IMG/VR virus record: IMGVR_UViG_3300032220_001039
Location: 1-28,116 of that record
DNA from: a virus
DNA: 28,116 nt
Direction: 5' to 3' (one strand)
Every line of letters begins with the position of its first letter. Position 1 is the stretch's first letter. A model generated the notes under the pieces. The model worked only from the letters and a program-made list of their open reading frames with translations. It was not told the DNA's origin and did no database searches. Position numbers and translations under genes: made by a program. Positions 13,790 through 20,580 of this stretch are shown piece after piece.

Positions 13790-14098
13790 TTAATAATCAG
13801 CTATAGTTTTTCCAACCCCAATTGTAAAAACCACAGATCCCGACACCATGGCAAGCGCTCTTGCTCCTTGTTTATAAAATGGTTGTTTTTGTGTTGTTGA
13901 TCCACCAACCATAATTGGAGGTGTTAGTACTCCTGCAACAAATATTGCAGCGCCTCCTATCATCATACCAGTCCCAACCTTTAATGTTGGTGTATAACTT
14001 GAGGGTAAATTTAAAATGATCTTTTGTTTTGGTGGTGCTATTTGAGCTTTACACAAACCCGATAAGCTCATCATTAAAAATAAAATTAACTTTTTCAT
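13790..14098 (-). CDS. Exported or membrane hypothetical protein, 102 aa
   Basis: A signal peptide is evident (MKKLILFLMMSLSGLCKAQ, cleavage likely after about residue 19), followed by a Gly/Ala-rich hydrophobic stretch (VGTGMMIGGAAIFVAGVL, about residues 41-58) and a second one near the end (ALAMVSGSVVFTIGVG). It is probably an inner-membrane or periplasmic protein. The start overlaps the HAD gene upstream by 4 nt. No family is recognised. A host-envelope role such as superinfection exclusion is possible but only guessed. Confidence 0.7.
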   Translation of the reverse strand: MKKLILFLMMSLSGLCKAQIAPPKQKIILNLPSSYTPTLKVGTGMMIGGAAIFVAGVLTPPIMVGGSTTQKQPFYKQGARALAMVSGSVVFTIGVGKTIADY

Positions 14099-14499
14099 AT
14101 CTTATGTTCTTTTTTTATTATTTCATAAAATCCATTTGCGCCCTCTTTTGATAAATGATATCCGATAGTATTTGGGCATTTTTGTTCAATATAATAGATG
14201 TCAGTTTTATCATCATCCATATGATATTCAATACCCAATTCATTTATCTTTTCCCATTTCCAAGCTCTGTTTGTGAAATGGATGTTTTCAAGATTAACTC
14301 CTAAATTGTTTGCAATTTCATAAACAATTCTATTTTCTCTTAACATTGGATTTGAATAACGTCTTGTAATAATATGAATATCATAACCTTCATTGATCAA
14401 AACTTTAACCATATTTTGAACATCATTTTCAAACGGATTTGATGTTCCGTTGAAATGTCTTGATATTGTTCCGTCAAAATCTACACTAATTTTTTTCAT
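14095..14499 (-). CDS. HAD-superfamily phosphatase, 134 aa
   Basis: The first HAD motif is DFDGT (residues 7-11; D7 nucleophile, D9 acid/base). Motif II is IITRR (about 48-52), followed by the Lys region NRAWKWEKI and motif IV HMDDDKTD. Length and layout match short capless HAD phosphatases such as phage 5'-nucleotidases and the phosphatase half of T4-type polynucleotide kinase. The substrate is unknown. It overlaps the thioesterase gene upstream by 14 nt, suggesting coupled translation. Confidence 0.8.
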   Translation of the reverse strand: MKKISVDFDGTISRHFNGTSNPFENDVQNMVKVLINEGYDIHIITRRYSNPMLRENRIVYEIANNLGVNLENIHFTNRAWKWEKINELGIEYHMDDDKTDIYYIEQKCPNTIGYHLSKEGANGFYEIIKKEHKI

Positions 14500-14905
14500 C
14501 TGTTTTTATGATTTCTAATTTTTCTGTTATTCTCCTAACTGATTTATCTTTTAATGGTATTGGGTTTCCATCCTCATCAATATAGACAAATTTGGTGTGT
14601 GTTTTTAACACAACATTTTGTTTTCCCGTCCTAACATTATGTGATCTTGCCTCCATATATAATGTTACAGAAGTATTACCAATTCCAGATGGGTATCCAA
14701 AAATTTTTAATACTTGACCTTCTTTTGTTGGTTTTTCAAATATGCATTTATCAATTGATACTGTTACCATTCTTGGAGTATCACATAACTGCATTGCATA
14801 TGCCACGGCAGCAGAATCTAAAATAGATAATAACTTACCCCCAAATAGATTTCCGTGAAACCCAAGATCCGATTTTTTAACAGGATATGTTGTAATTAAT
14901 TCCAT
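14486..14905 (-). CDS. Hotdog-fold acyl-CoA thioesterase, YciA-like
   Basis: A 139-residue single hotdog domain. HGNLFGGKLLSILDSAAVAYA (about 17-37) is the signature region of acyl-CoA thioesterases, with D30 in the position of the conserved acidic residue, and VTVSIDKCIFEKPTKEG forms the central strands. Such enzymes hydrolyse acyl-CoA to free fatty acid and CoA in the cytoplasm. This gene is unusual in a phage region; it could alter host lipid or acyl-CoA pools. It lies in the operon with the HAD phosphatase, overlapping it by 14 nt. Confidence 0.8.
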   Translation of the reverse strand: MELITTYPVKKSDLGFHGNLFGGKLLSILDSAAVAYAMQLCDTPRMVTVSIDKCIFEKPTKEGQVLKIFGYPSGIGNTSVTLYMEARSHNVRTGKQNVVLKTHTKFVYIDEDGNPIPLKDKSVRRITEKLEIIKTDEKN

Positions 14906-14909
14906 TTCT

Positions 14910-15146
14910 TTAATTTATAATTTTAATTTCACCTTCAGTTTCAATAACAACTCTAGCACCACAACTAAGCAATGGTTTTGCATCACAACCATGACCACCA
15001 TATATCACCTTACTCGGTCCCAGTATTTCAACTTCATTACAATATGTGTTTTTTCTTCCTTGTTTAATAGTAATAACAGGTAGGTCAGTTCCTTTTGTTT
15101 TATTAGATCTTACGTGGTGTTGATTTACGTGAATCCTTGTTTTCAT
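14910..15146 (-). CDS. Conserved small phage protein, 78 aa
   Basis: It starts MKTRIHVNQHHVRSN and continues with PVITIKQGRKNTYCNEVEI and SKVIYGG, then LLSCGARVVIETEGEI. I recognise this as a small conserved phage protein of unknown function that is beta-rich throughout. The start overlaps the stop of the upstream coiled-coil gene by 4 nt. Confidence 0.75.
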   Translation of the reverse strand: MKTRIHVNQHHVRSNKTKGTDLPVITIKQGRKNTYCNEVEILGPSKVIYGGHGCDAKPLLSCGARVVIETEGEIKIIN

Positions 15147-15466
15147 AAAGAATCAATCTTTTTTGTTATTTTATCCATTAACTCTTTATCCGAAATATCT
15201 TCAGTATTTATAATTTCTTCTAAAAGTTGTTTAATATCTTTTTTGGATCTTTCTTTAGAATGTAATCTATTTTGTTGTTCAACCATATATAAATGGTATG
15301 CCACTTCATCAAGATCTTTTAGTTTTTTATAATATTTAGATATTCTACCATCCAGTTTTCTACTTCTTTCCATATTTGTTATGGTAGGATACGCTTTGTG
15401 TAATTCATCCAATCTACCCTTGAGGTATTGAATTTCTCCGTATTTTTCTATTTCAAAATCAGTCAT
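15143..15466 (-). CDS. Hypothetical helical protein, 107 aa
   Basis: Almost entirely helical and highly charged (KLDGRISKYYKKLKDLDEVA, then RSKKDIKQLLEEIIN), compatible with a coiled coil. There is no membrane segment or catalytic motif. It may bind a partner or dimerise. It lies 2 nt after the HAD gene upstream and overlaps the downstream gene by 4 nt. Confidence 0.65.
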   Translation of the reverse strand: MTDFEIEKYGEIQYLKGRLDELHKAYPTITNMERSRKLDGRISKYYKKLKDLDEVAYHLYMVEQQNRLHSKERSKKDIKQLLEEIINTEDISDKELMDKITKKIDSL

Positions 15467-15468
15467 AA

Positions 15469-15891
15469 CTATTTATTTTTCCTTTCATGCTTAACAATAG
15501 TTAATGCGTTTGTTAAAGTCCAATATGTATCCCAAAATCCGCCACGATCATCTAAGAAAATGTTTGCATATAACTTACCATTAACCCCATATGGTTTATC
15601 CCATTCAGGATGCATTTGATTGACTCCGTGAACCACAATACCAAGATCTTCAACTTGTTTTTTTGCATTTTCAAGTTGTCTCTCAGATCTCGCAGTGTTT
15701 ATTAAAAATATAATACCTTCTTCTTGACATTCCAAAATGAGATCAACCATTTTTTGACAATTGTCTTTTATTTCATCGTTGTAAGGAATGATCGTATCAT
15801 CAAGATCACAACCAATTATAATCTTTCCGTTTTTTAACCACTCGGTTACAAGACGATTTGTATAAAAATTTGCGTGATATCTAGTCTTCAT
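15469..15891 (-). CDS. HAD-superfamily hydrolase, 140 aa
   Basis: The N-terminal 20 residues precede motif I, IGCDLDDTI (D29 and D31). Motif II is LINTARSERQ (about 64-73) and the metal-binding motif IV is NIFLDDRGG (about 109-117). It is a second, separate HAD phosphatase-type protein, distinct from the one at 14095. Its substrate is unknown; phage members often act on nucleotides or nucleic-acid 5' ends. It overlaps the upstream gene by 11 nt. Confidence 0.75.
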   Translation of the reverse strand: MKTRYHANFYTNRLVTEWLKNGKIIIGCDLDDTIIPYNDEIKDNCQKMVDLILECQEEGIIFLINTARSERQLENAKKQVEDLGIVVHGVNQMHPEWDKPYGVNGKLYANIFLDDRGGFWDTYWTLTNALTIVKHERKNK

Positions 15892-16096
15892 ATAACTTTA
15901 TTGTTTTTGGGTCTACAGGCCATATTGGCATTCTTCCAATGGTCACTTGAAACTGATTGTGTAGATTGTCGTTTATACCCGCAAAATCAAGTATTCCAAC
16001 AACTTTTTTTCCGTCTTTATTCAAACACTTAACTTTTTTTCCAATCAAGTGTTTGAATCTGTCGTCTGTTCTGTCATAGAGTTTATTCTGTCCCAT
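15881..16096 (-). CDS. Small basic protein, possible SH3-like barrel, 71 aa
   Basis: The segment LIGKKVKCLNKDGKKVVGIL, then DFAGINDNLHNQFQVTIG, has the strand-turn-strand pattern of a small SH3-like barrel. No catalytic residues are seen. The start overlaps the previous gene by 52 nt, which is long but both frames look coding. Confidence 0.6.
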   Translation of the reverse strand: MGQNKLYDRTDDRFKHLIGKKVKCLNKDGKKVVGILDFAGINDNLHNQFQVTIGRMPIWPVDPKTIKLYED

Positions 16097-16248
16097 TCTT
16101 CTCTTTTAATTGCAACGGTTTCACCATCTATTTTGCAAAAAACTTCAGTTTGAAATATTCTTGGTTCTTTGATATTTTTTGGGTCTACACTTATTTTATT
16201 ATAATATATTCCCTCATTTGCAAATCTAACAAAAATTTCTTGTTTCAT
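16045..16248 (-). CDS. Hypothetical protein, 67 aa
   Basis: The protein has an N-terminal strand-rich part (EIFVRFANEGIYYNKISVD) and an acidic, polar C-terminal tail in the overlap with the next gene. No family is recognised. It overlaps the secreted-protein gene upstream by 4 nt. Confidence 0.55.
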   Translation of the reverse strand: MKQEIFVRFANEGIYYNKISVDPKNIKEPRIFQTEVFCKIDGETVAIKREEWDRINSMTEQTTDSNT

Positions 16249-16664
16249 TCTAATTGTTTTCTAATTTCTTTAATACTTGCATCATTTAAATAAAAATCAT
16301 ACTTATTCAGATTAAGTTCGGCAGTATGACTTGTTACACCCTTGATTTTAATTTTTTCTTTTTCCATATGATGGATGATAACCTTACTTTTTAAAATAGA
16401 TCTTTCAACCATATTTAAAAAACCTAATAGTTCATCTTTTGTATTAAAAACAACAAAATCATAGTTTTCTAAATTTGACACATCTCCATTACCATAGAAT
16501 AAAATAAAAGATGGGTTAGGACTTGTTTCATATCTAGTCAATACCTGTTTTTTATTTGTTGAAACATACAGGTTAGCGGCACTTACGTAATCTAAATGTT
16601 TTAAAGATTGTGAATTAACAAACAAAGTTGTTAATAAAAATAAAATTGTAGTTAGTTTTTTCAT
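16245..16664 (-). CDS. Secreted hypothetical protein, 139 aa
   Basis: The signal peptide MKKLTTILFLLTTLFVNSQS would be cleaved near residue 19, so the product is exported. The remainder (YVSAANLYVSTNKKQVLTRY, and KEKIKIKGVTSHTAELNL) is beta-rich with no known domain. The ATG overlaps the TGA of the tiny gene upstream. Confidence 0.7.
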   Translation of the reverse strand: MKKLTTILFLLTTLFVNSQSLKHLDYVSAANLYVSTNKKQVLTRYETSPNPSFILFYGNGDVSNLENYDFVVFNTKDELLGFLNMVERSILKSKVIIHHMEKEKIKIKGVTSHTAELNLNKYDFYLNDASIKEIRKQLE

Positions 16665-16795
16665 TTTTTCTTTTTTTTACTAAATAATTTAAACCATATA
16701 TTTTTTTCTTTAACATATTCATCGTGATTATTTAAACGTTTTATAAACGATTCATATGTTTCATTTGGTTGTGGTGGTGGTATTTGATATCCCAT
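16661..16795 (-). CDS. Tiny Pro- and Lys-rich protein, 44 aa
   Basis: The frame runs from ATG at 16795 (MGYQIPPPQPNETYESFIKR) to TGA at 16661 and ends in a run of lysines (LFSKKKKK). The stop overlaps the ATG of the next gene (ATGA), and the start lies 3 nt after the clpP stop, so the spacing supports a real gene. The function is unknown. Confidence 0.55.
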   Translation of the reverse strand: MGYQIPPPQPNETYESFIKRLNNHDEYVKEKNIWFKLFSKKKKK

Positions 16796-16798
16796 AAT

Positions 16799-17521
16799 TT
16801 ATATTCTTACTTCTTTATTATAATAATCTTCAAATCCGTCTAACATATTGGTAATTGATTTATTTTTATCAACCCCAATTACCTCATCTATTAAGCCAAA
16901 CTGTAACGCTTCATCCGAATTGTACCATCTATCTCTTCTTGAGAATTCCAATACCTCATCAAATGTTTTACCACAGTTTTCAGCCAACATTTTAAATAAA
17001 ATGTAATTATATTTTTCAGCCTCCATTTGATTAATTCTTGTGTCTTGAATATTACCTTGCGTTCCATGACTAACTTGGTGAGTCATAACTTTAGAATAAA
17101 TTAAAGAAGATCTTTTACCTTTTGTCCCTGAAGAAAGTAACACAGATCCCATTGATGCACACATACCCACATTAGTTGTTGCAATATCAGGAGTCACGTA
17201 GTTCATTAAGTCAACAATACCTAACCCACACAATACAGATCCACCAGGACTATTAATATAAAGCGTAATATCTTTTTTCTTATCTACCGAATCCAAAAAC
17301 AATAATTGTGCTTGAATAATATCTGACATATGTTGATCAACACCTCCTGACACCCACACAATTCTATCTAAAATCAACCTTGAGAAAATATCCATCTGGG
17401 TTGCTCTTAATTCTCTTTCTTCCAAAATGTATGGTGTTAATCCATTTTCAAAACGATCCAACGATAATGAAGATATTCCTTCACTTTTTGCAAAACTTCT
17501 AAATTCCTTTCCGTAATTCAT
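16799..17521 (-). CDS. clpP: ClpP-family serine protease
   Basis: A 240-residue serine peptidase of the ClpP fold. The catalytic triad is visible as S123 (GMCASMGSVLLSSG), H148 (VMTHQVSHG) and D197 (RRDRWYNSDEA), along with YINSPGGSVLCGLG (88-101). It resembles the chromosomal ClpP of Bacteroidetes (TPYILEERELRATQMDIFSR), and likely forms a barrel of rings. Phage-encoded copies may serve head maturation or replace or modify host proteolysis; the close match to the cellular form favours the latter. No ClpX partner is in the window. Confidence 0.9.
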   Translation of the reverse strand: MNYGKEFRSFAKSEGISSLSLDRFENGLTPYILEERELRATQMDIFSRLILDRIVWVSGGVDQHMSDIIQAQLLFLDSVDKKKDITLYINSPGGSVLCGLGIVDLMNYVTPDIATTNVGMCASMGSVLLSSGTKGKRSSLIYSKVMTHQVSHGTQGNIQDTRINQMEAEKYNYILFKMLAENCGKTFDEVLEFSRRDRWYNSDEALQFGLIDEVIGVDKNKSITNMLDGFEDYYNKEVRI

Positions 17522-17539
17522 ATATTTTATTGTAAATTT

Positions 17540-17917
17540 TTATTCACCACCCCAAGCTGAGACGATTGTTATTGTGTATAATGGATAGTTCTTTTCTTTG
17601 ATATAGTAAATGTCACTTATATAACCATTTTCTTGTTCTACCGTCCAGTAAGGGTCACCATCAACATCTTTATCATTTGGTAACTCAATTTCCATATCAA
17701 ATTGACCCAATAGATTTTTAAGAGTATATACCGCTAAATCTTCATTTTCAAAAGTGATATATAGATTGTCCTCTCTATCCTTTTCGTGTATAGTATACCA
17801 CATATTAAGTGGTACTGATTCATTTTTTTTGAGTGTGATTACACCAATCTGTGCTATTGTTAAAAAAGTACTAAAAAACAACCCTAATGTTAAAATAAGT
17901 TTTTTCATAATACTCAT
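17540..17917 (-). CDS. Secreted hypothetical protein, 125 aa
   Basis: A signal peptide (MKKLILTLGLFFSTFLTIAQ, with an alternative start 9 nt upstream at 17917 that adds three residues) precedes an acidic mature region. It is likely cleaved after AQ, a typical flavobacterial end. The mature part contains MWYTIHEKDREDNLYITFEN and SDIYYIKEKNYPLYTITIVS. No family is recognised. Confidence 0.65.
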   Translation of the reverse strand: MSIMKKLILTLGLFFSTFLTIAQIGVITLKKNESVPLNMWYTIHEKDREDNLYITFENEDLAVYTLKNLLGQFDMEIELPNDKDVDGDPYWTVEQENGYISDIYYIKEKNYPLYTITIVSAWGGE

Positions 17918-17919
17918 TT

Positions 17920-18225
17920 TTATCTTTTATAGGTTGATATTACTTGAACTTTATCATTATGATGAAGTGTATGAACATAATAAATGATGTTGTCAATTGT
18001 TGTAACAGTATCGTTTAATTGTTCAAGACATAACTCTCTAACCACTTTTCCTCTATATAATTCTATTTCATAATGAGTGAAAACCGCAGTAGGTGTGTTG
18101 TTATACATAAGAGTATCATTAACAACTTTCCAATTTTTTATTTCGTTTTTTGTCAATAAATTTTTTCTTGTAATACAAGAGGACATAATTAAAAGTCCAA
18201 ATAGGGGTAATAATATCTTTTTCAT
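17920..18225 (-). CDS. Lipoprotein, 101 aa
   Basis: The N-terminus MKKILLPLFGLLIMSSCITR has a lipobox-like LIMSSC, so Cys17 would be lipidated and the protein anchored to a membrane. The mature domain (KVVNDTLMYNNTPTAVFTHY, then RELCLEQLNDTVTTIDNI) appears beta-rich. No family is recognised. It stops 2 nt before the next secreted-protein gene. The start codon lies within one copy of a 47-bp repeat. Confidence 0.7.
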   Translation of the reverse strand: MKKILLPLFGLLIMSSCITRKNLLTKNEIKNWKVVNDTLMYNNTPTAVFTHYEIELYRGKVVRELCLEQLNDTVTTIDNIIYYVHTLHHNDKVQVISTYKR

Positions 18226-18263
18226 AATTTAATTATAATAATTATTTTTGATCAAACCAATAC
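18217..18263. repeat. 47-bp direct repeat, copy 1
   Basis: It matches 19739-19785 with one mismatch. It covers the start codon of the lipoprotein gene, the short gap and the stop end of the small gene at 18242-18439. The second copy has the same context next to its paralogue, so this is a duplicated gene junction. Confidence 0.85.
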
Positions 18264-18439
18264 AATCCAAAAAACATCTTCATACACTGTCTATGAAGCC
18301 ATTTTGGTTTGTAGTTTAAATTCATTTGTGTGTAATGAGTTGAAGCATTTCCAAATCTATAACCACCCACAGAAGGTGGAGGGGTTTTGGCAATTTTAAG
18401 CTCTCCTTGTTTTTCTGCTGTTTTCATCTTTTCTACCAT
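18242..18439 (-). CDS. Small protein, paralogue of 19764-19997, 65 aa
   Basis: The C-terminal 45 residues share a pattern with the second paralogue: PPxVGGYRxG, then NLxYKP, then HRxxMK and GxYWFxQK. The N-terminal parts differ. I associate such GGYR/YWF proteins with large Bacteroidetes phages; the role is unknown. A start four residues later (MKTAEK) is also possible, because the first 44 nt overlap the small gene upstream. Confidence 0.7.
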   Translation of the reverse strand: MVEKMKTAEKQGELKIAKTPPPSVGGYRFGNASTHYTQMNLNYKPKWLHRQCMKMFFGLYWFDQK

Positions 18440-18509
18440 ATTTTTTATTAAAATCTTTATCTGTTTTTAATTTCTCTAAAAACTCTTCTTTTGTTAATTT
18501 TTTACTCAT
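18396..18509 (-). CDS. Tiny Lys-rich protein, 37 aa
   Basis: It starts MSKKLTKEEFLEKLKTDKDF and ends KTRRA. Its start overlaps the upstream TGA stop (ATGA), which supports a real gene, while its end overlaps the paralogue gene. The opening resembles the EEFINKIKTDDEF stretch inside the local ThyA, perhaps by chance. Confidence 0.4.
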   Translation of the reverse strand: MSKKLTKEEFLEKLKTDKDFNKKYGRKDENSRKTRRA

Positions 18510-18721
18510 AATTTAAGTCTATTTATTATTTGAATATAAGAATTTATTGGTAATTTCTCATTCAAATACGTTTTTATTATTTCTGGATTATTGTATTTTT
18601 TTGGATTGTTTAAAAATTCAAAAAATATCTCTTTGAATAAATTTTCTTCAATATCACTTTCCTTAGAATAAACCATAAAATCACCAAATGATGGGATAAA
18701 AGTGTTAACATCAATAATCAT
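18506..18721 (-). CDS. Hypothetical protein, 71 aa
   Basis: A mostly helical small protein (KEIFFEFLNNPKKYNNPEII, then SYIQIINRLKL). No domain is recognised. It overlaps the gene upstream by 11 nt and the tiny gene downstream by 4 nt, as expected inside a packed phage operon. Confidence 0.6.
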   Translation of the reverse strand: MIIDVNTFIPSFGDFMVYSKESDIEENLFKEIFFEFLNNPKKYNNPEIIKTYLNEKLPINSYIQIINRLKL

Positions 18722-19088
18722 AATTTGATGATTTTATTTCAATAATGATTTTTTTACCGTCAACAATCAATGGTATATTTATAGAATCATCTGTTGGATG
18801 ATACATCTTAGGAAATGGGTTAAATGATAACGGTTCTTTAGTTTCATACAACTTATTCAAACACTCACTAATTGCAGTTCCAATTTCTTCAATTTGTTCT
18901 GATTTTTTCATAAATTTATTTTTATTTGGTGCATTATTTTGTCTTTTAACTTCTTCATCAATTGTTTGGTTAAGTTGTTCTGCAACCCAATCCAAATTAT
19001 CTGAAGAAATACCTATTCCGTTTAGTTGTCCAAGTAATTCAATTTTACTTTTTTCCATTTGTTCTTTAGTTTGTTTTTTCTGTTCCAT
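18711..19088 (-). CDS. Hypothetical protein, 125 aa
   Basis: An N-terminal charged helical region (EQKKQTKEQMEKSKIELL) is followed by an acidic middle part and a C-terminal strand-rich end (INIPLIVDGKKIIIEIKSSN). No family is recognised. It lies 3 nt downstream of the HExxH gene's stop. Confidence 0.65.
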   Translation of the reverse strand: MEQKKQTKEQMEKSKIELLGQLNGIGISSDNLDWVAEQLNQTIDEEVKRQNNAPNKNKFMKKSEQIEEIGTAISECLNKLYETKEPLSFNPFPKMYHPTDDSINIPLIVDGKKIIIEIKSSNYDY

Positions 19089-19091
19089 ATT

Positions 19092-19490
19092 CTATTTTAT
19101 TTTTATTTGTTTAGTTGTTGGGTAATCTAATTTATCACCCCTTTTTATTAATTTACCAATAATCATTGAATTTAATTTACCATTTAACATCGCAAAAGGT
19201 TCATCACTTTTCTTAAACTTAAAACCATTATATTTCATAATTTTAGAAGTCAAATGATATATTTCGTGAGTTAAAGTATCAACATTAATACCTTTTTTAG
19301 TTTTCTTGATTAATACATAAATTATTTTATTTTTTGGGATAAACTCCCCAATAACAACACCATCAAAATCAATTTCATTTATTCTATAAAGTTTTTTCTT
19401 ATTATGATTTTTCTTTATTTTATTAATAGGTTTGTTCAAATGATAATCAAAATAAATTTTAATTTTAATATCATATAAAGGTATTTTCAT
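19092..19490 (-). CDS. Small HExxH metallopeptidase-like protein, 132 aa
   Basis: I place the start at 19490 (MKIPLYDIKIKIYF), whose ATG overlaps the TGA of the homing-endonuclease remnant; an in-frame ATG five codons upstream (MGLCRM) lies inside that remnant. A zinc-binding HEIYH motif is present at residues 75-79 (LTHEIYHLTSKIMKY). The compact basic protein is of a kind I associate with phage M-family-like peptidases of unknown substrate. It is a second HExxH protein in the window, unrelated in length or sequence to the one at 8692. Confidence 0.65.
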   Translation of the reverse strand: MKIPLYDIKIKIYFDYHLNKPINKIKKNHNKKKLYRINEIDFDGVVIGEFIPKNKIIYVLIKKTKKGINVDTLTHEIYHLTSKIMKYNGFKFKKSDEPFAMLNGKLNSMIIGKLIKRGDKLDYPTTKQIKIK

Positions 19491-19747
19491 TCTACATAAT
19501 CCCATTCTTTAAAATTTTTGTTCTTAACTCTACCTCTAACAGTATTTTCTGAAATACCTAATTGTCTCGCTGCCTCTGCAACACACCTATAGGTTATACT
19601 TTCAATAACACATTGTTTGTTATTAGGTGAGTTTTTACTTATGTTATTTTTATGTTCTTCAGATTTAGGTTCTGAATTAACCTATCTTAATTTTTGAATA
19701 TGTTCTTCACTATGAGTTTTACCTCTAAATGGATTATTCTTTTTCAT
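19487..19747 (-). pseudogene. Broken homing-endonuclease remnant (NUMOD3 and NUMOD1)
   Basis: An 87-codon frame begins ATG at 19747 with NPFRGKTHSEEHIQK, a NUMOD3-like piece, then meets an in-frame TAG at codon 22, and continues in the same frame to TGA at 19487. The second half carries CVIESITYRCVAEAARQLGI and SENTVRGRVKNKNFKEWDYV, a NUMOD1 DNA-binding domain. No nuclease domain is left. This is the C-terminal end of a GIY-YIG or HNH homing endonuclease that has lost its front and gained a nonsense codon. Its start codon sits in the duplicated 47-bp repeat. Confidence 0.7.
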
Positions 19748-19785
19748 AATTTAATTATAATAATTATTTTTGATTAAACCAATAC
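19739..19785. repeat. 47-bp direct repeat, copy 2
   Basis: It matches 18217-18263 with one mismatch. Here it covers the start of the homing-endonuclease remnant and the stop end of the second paralogue. Confidence 0.85.
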
Positions 19786-19997
19786 CAACCCAAACATATT
19801 TTCATAAAAAATCTATGTATGAAGTTTGGTTTATAAGTAAGGTTGAATTGTATTGATCCTGTAAGATCTTTTCCTAATCTATATCCTCCAACCACTTTAG
19901 GTGGAGTATAGGCTTTAAACATAGATGGTTCATTAATTACAATTTCAGACCCTTCTATTTCTTGTGGATCCATTTCTTTAAAATCACTTATTTTCAT
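19764..19997 (-). CDS. Small protein, paralogue of 18242-18439, 77 aa
   Basis: Shares with its paralogue the C-terminal pattern PPKVVGGYRLG, NLTYKPNFIHRFFMK and GWYWFNQK. The N-terminal 30 residues (DFKEMDPQEIEGSEIVIN) are acidic and different. The two copies, with the 47-bp repeat at their 3' ends, point to a tandem duplication about 1.5 kb apart. Function unknown. Confidence 0.7.
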   Translation of the reverse strand: MKISDFKEMDPQEIEGSEIVINEPSMFKAYTPPKVVGGYRLGKDLTGSIQFNLTYKPNFIHRFFMKICLGWYWFNQK

Positions 19998-20002
19998 AAT
20001 TT

Positions 20003-20569
20003 TTAACTTAAATAATTTGACATATTTTTAGCAGCATCAAAAGCTTCTTCCATTGTCTCAATGATTTTTGAACCTCTAAGCTTAAATGGTATAACATATG
20101 AAATACCGTCAGCATCCATCCATTTTTTACCTAATTCATCTTCACTTTCATAAAGTTCATTGAATCTTTTTTCCCATTCGTCCCATTGATGCTCATCGTA
20201 ATCTCCTTTCTTTGGTTCGTATTTTTCATCAAATAATCTATCACCAATTTTAAACAGATTACCACCTCTGTGAGTATACCCATACATTCCTTCAATCACG
20301 GGATTTTCAGTTCCATATGTTTCTGGGGTAATAACACCAGCAACCCCGTGTGGATAATCTTCATCCACCATCATTTGATTTTTAACATACCAGCGAGCCT
20401 CATCAATACTCCCAATATATTGCCCGTCAATAGATAAAAATGAATTTTCTAATGTGTGTTCATTGTTTGGACCAAATGTATGTGTTCCAATTTTTCCACC
20501 AGTCAATCTTTCGATTTCTTGGATTTCTTCTTTTGTGACTAATTTGTCTTTTGTTGTTTTGCTATTCAT
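20003..20569 (-). CDS. Hypothetical protein, 188 aa
   Basis: The protein is acidic and Gly/Tyr-rich, with GVAGVITPETYGTENPVIEG and a C-terminal helical part (DAAKNMSNYLS). No family is recognised. It lies 11 nt after thyA in the same direction. It is probably soluble: no signal peptide or membrane segment. Confidence 0.7.
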   Translation of the reverse strand: MNSKTTKDKLVTKEEIQEIERLTGGKIGTHTFGPNNEHTLENSFLSIDGQYIGSIDEARWYVKNQMMVDEDYPHGVAGVITPETYGTENPVIEGMYGYTHRGGNLFKIGDRLFDEKYEPKKGDYDEHQWDEWEKRFNELYESEDELGKKWMDADGISYVIPFKLRGSKIIETMEEAFDAAKNMSNYLS

Positions 20570-20580
20570 AGTTTATATTT

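Noticed and set aside
19487-19747. TAG read as an amino acid (recoded stop) rather than a nonsense mutation
   Set aside because: Other genes here end in TAG (1609, 3765, 24779) without reading through, so TAG is used as a stop; only the homing-endonuclease remnant has it inside.
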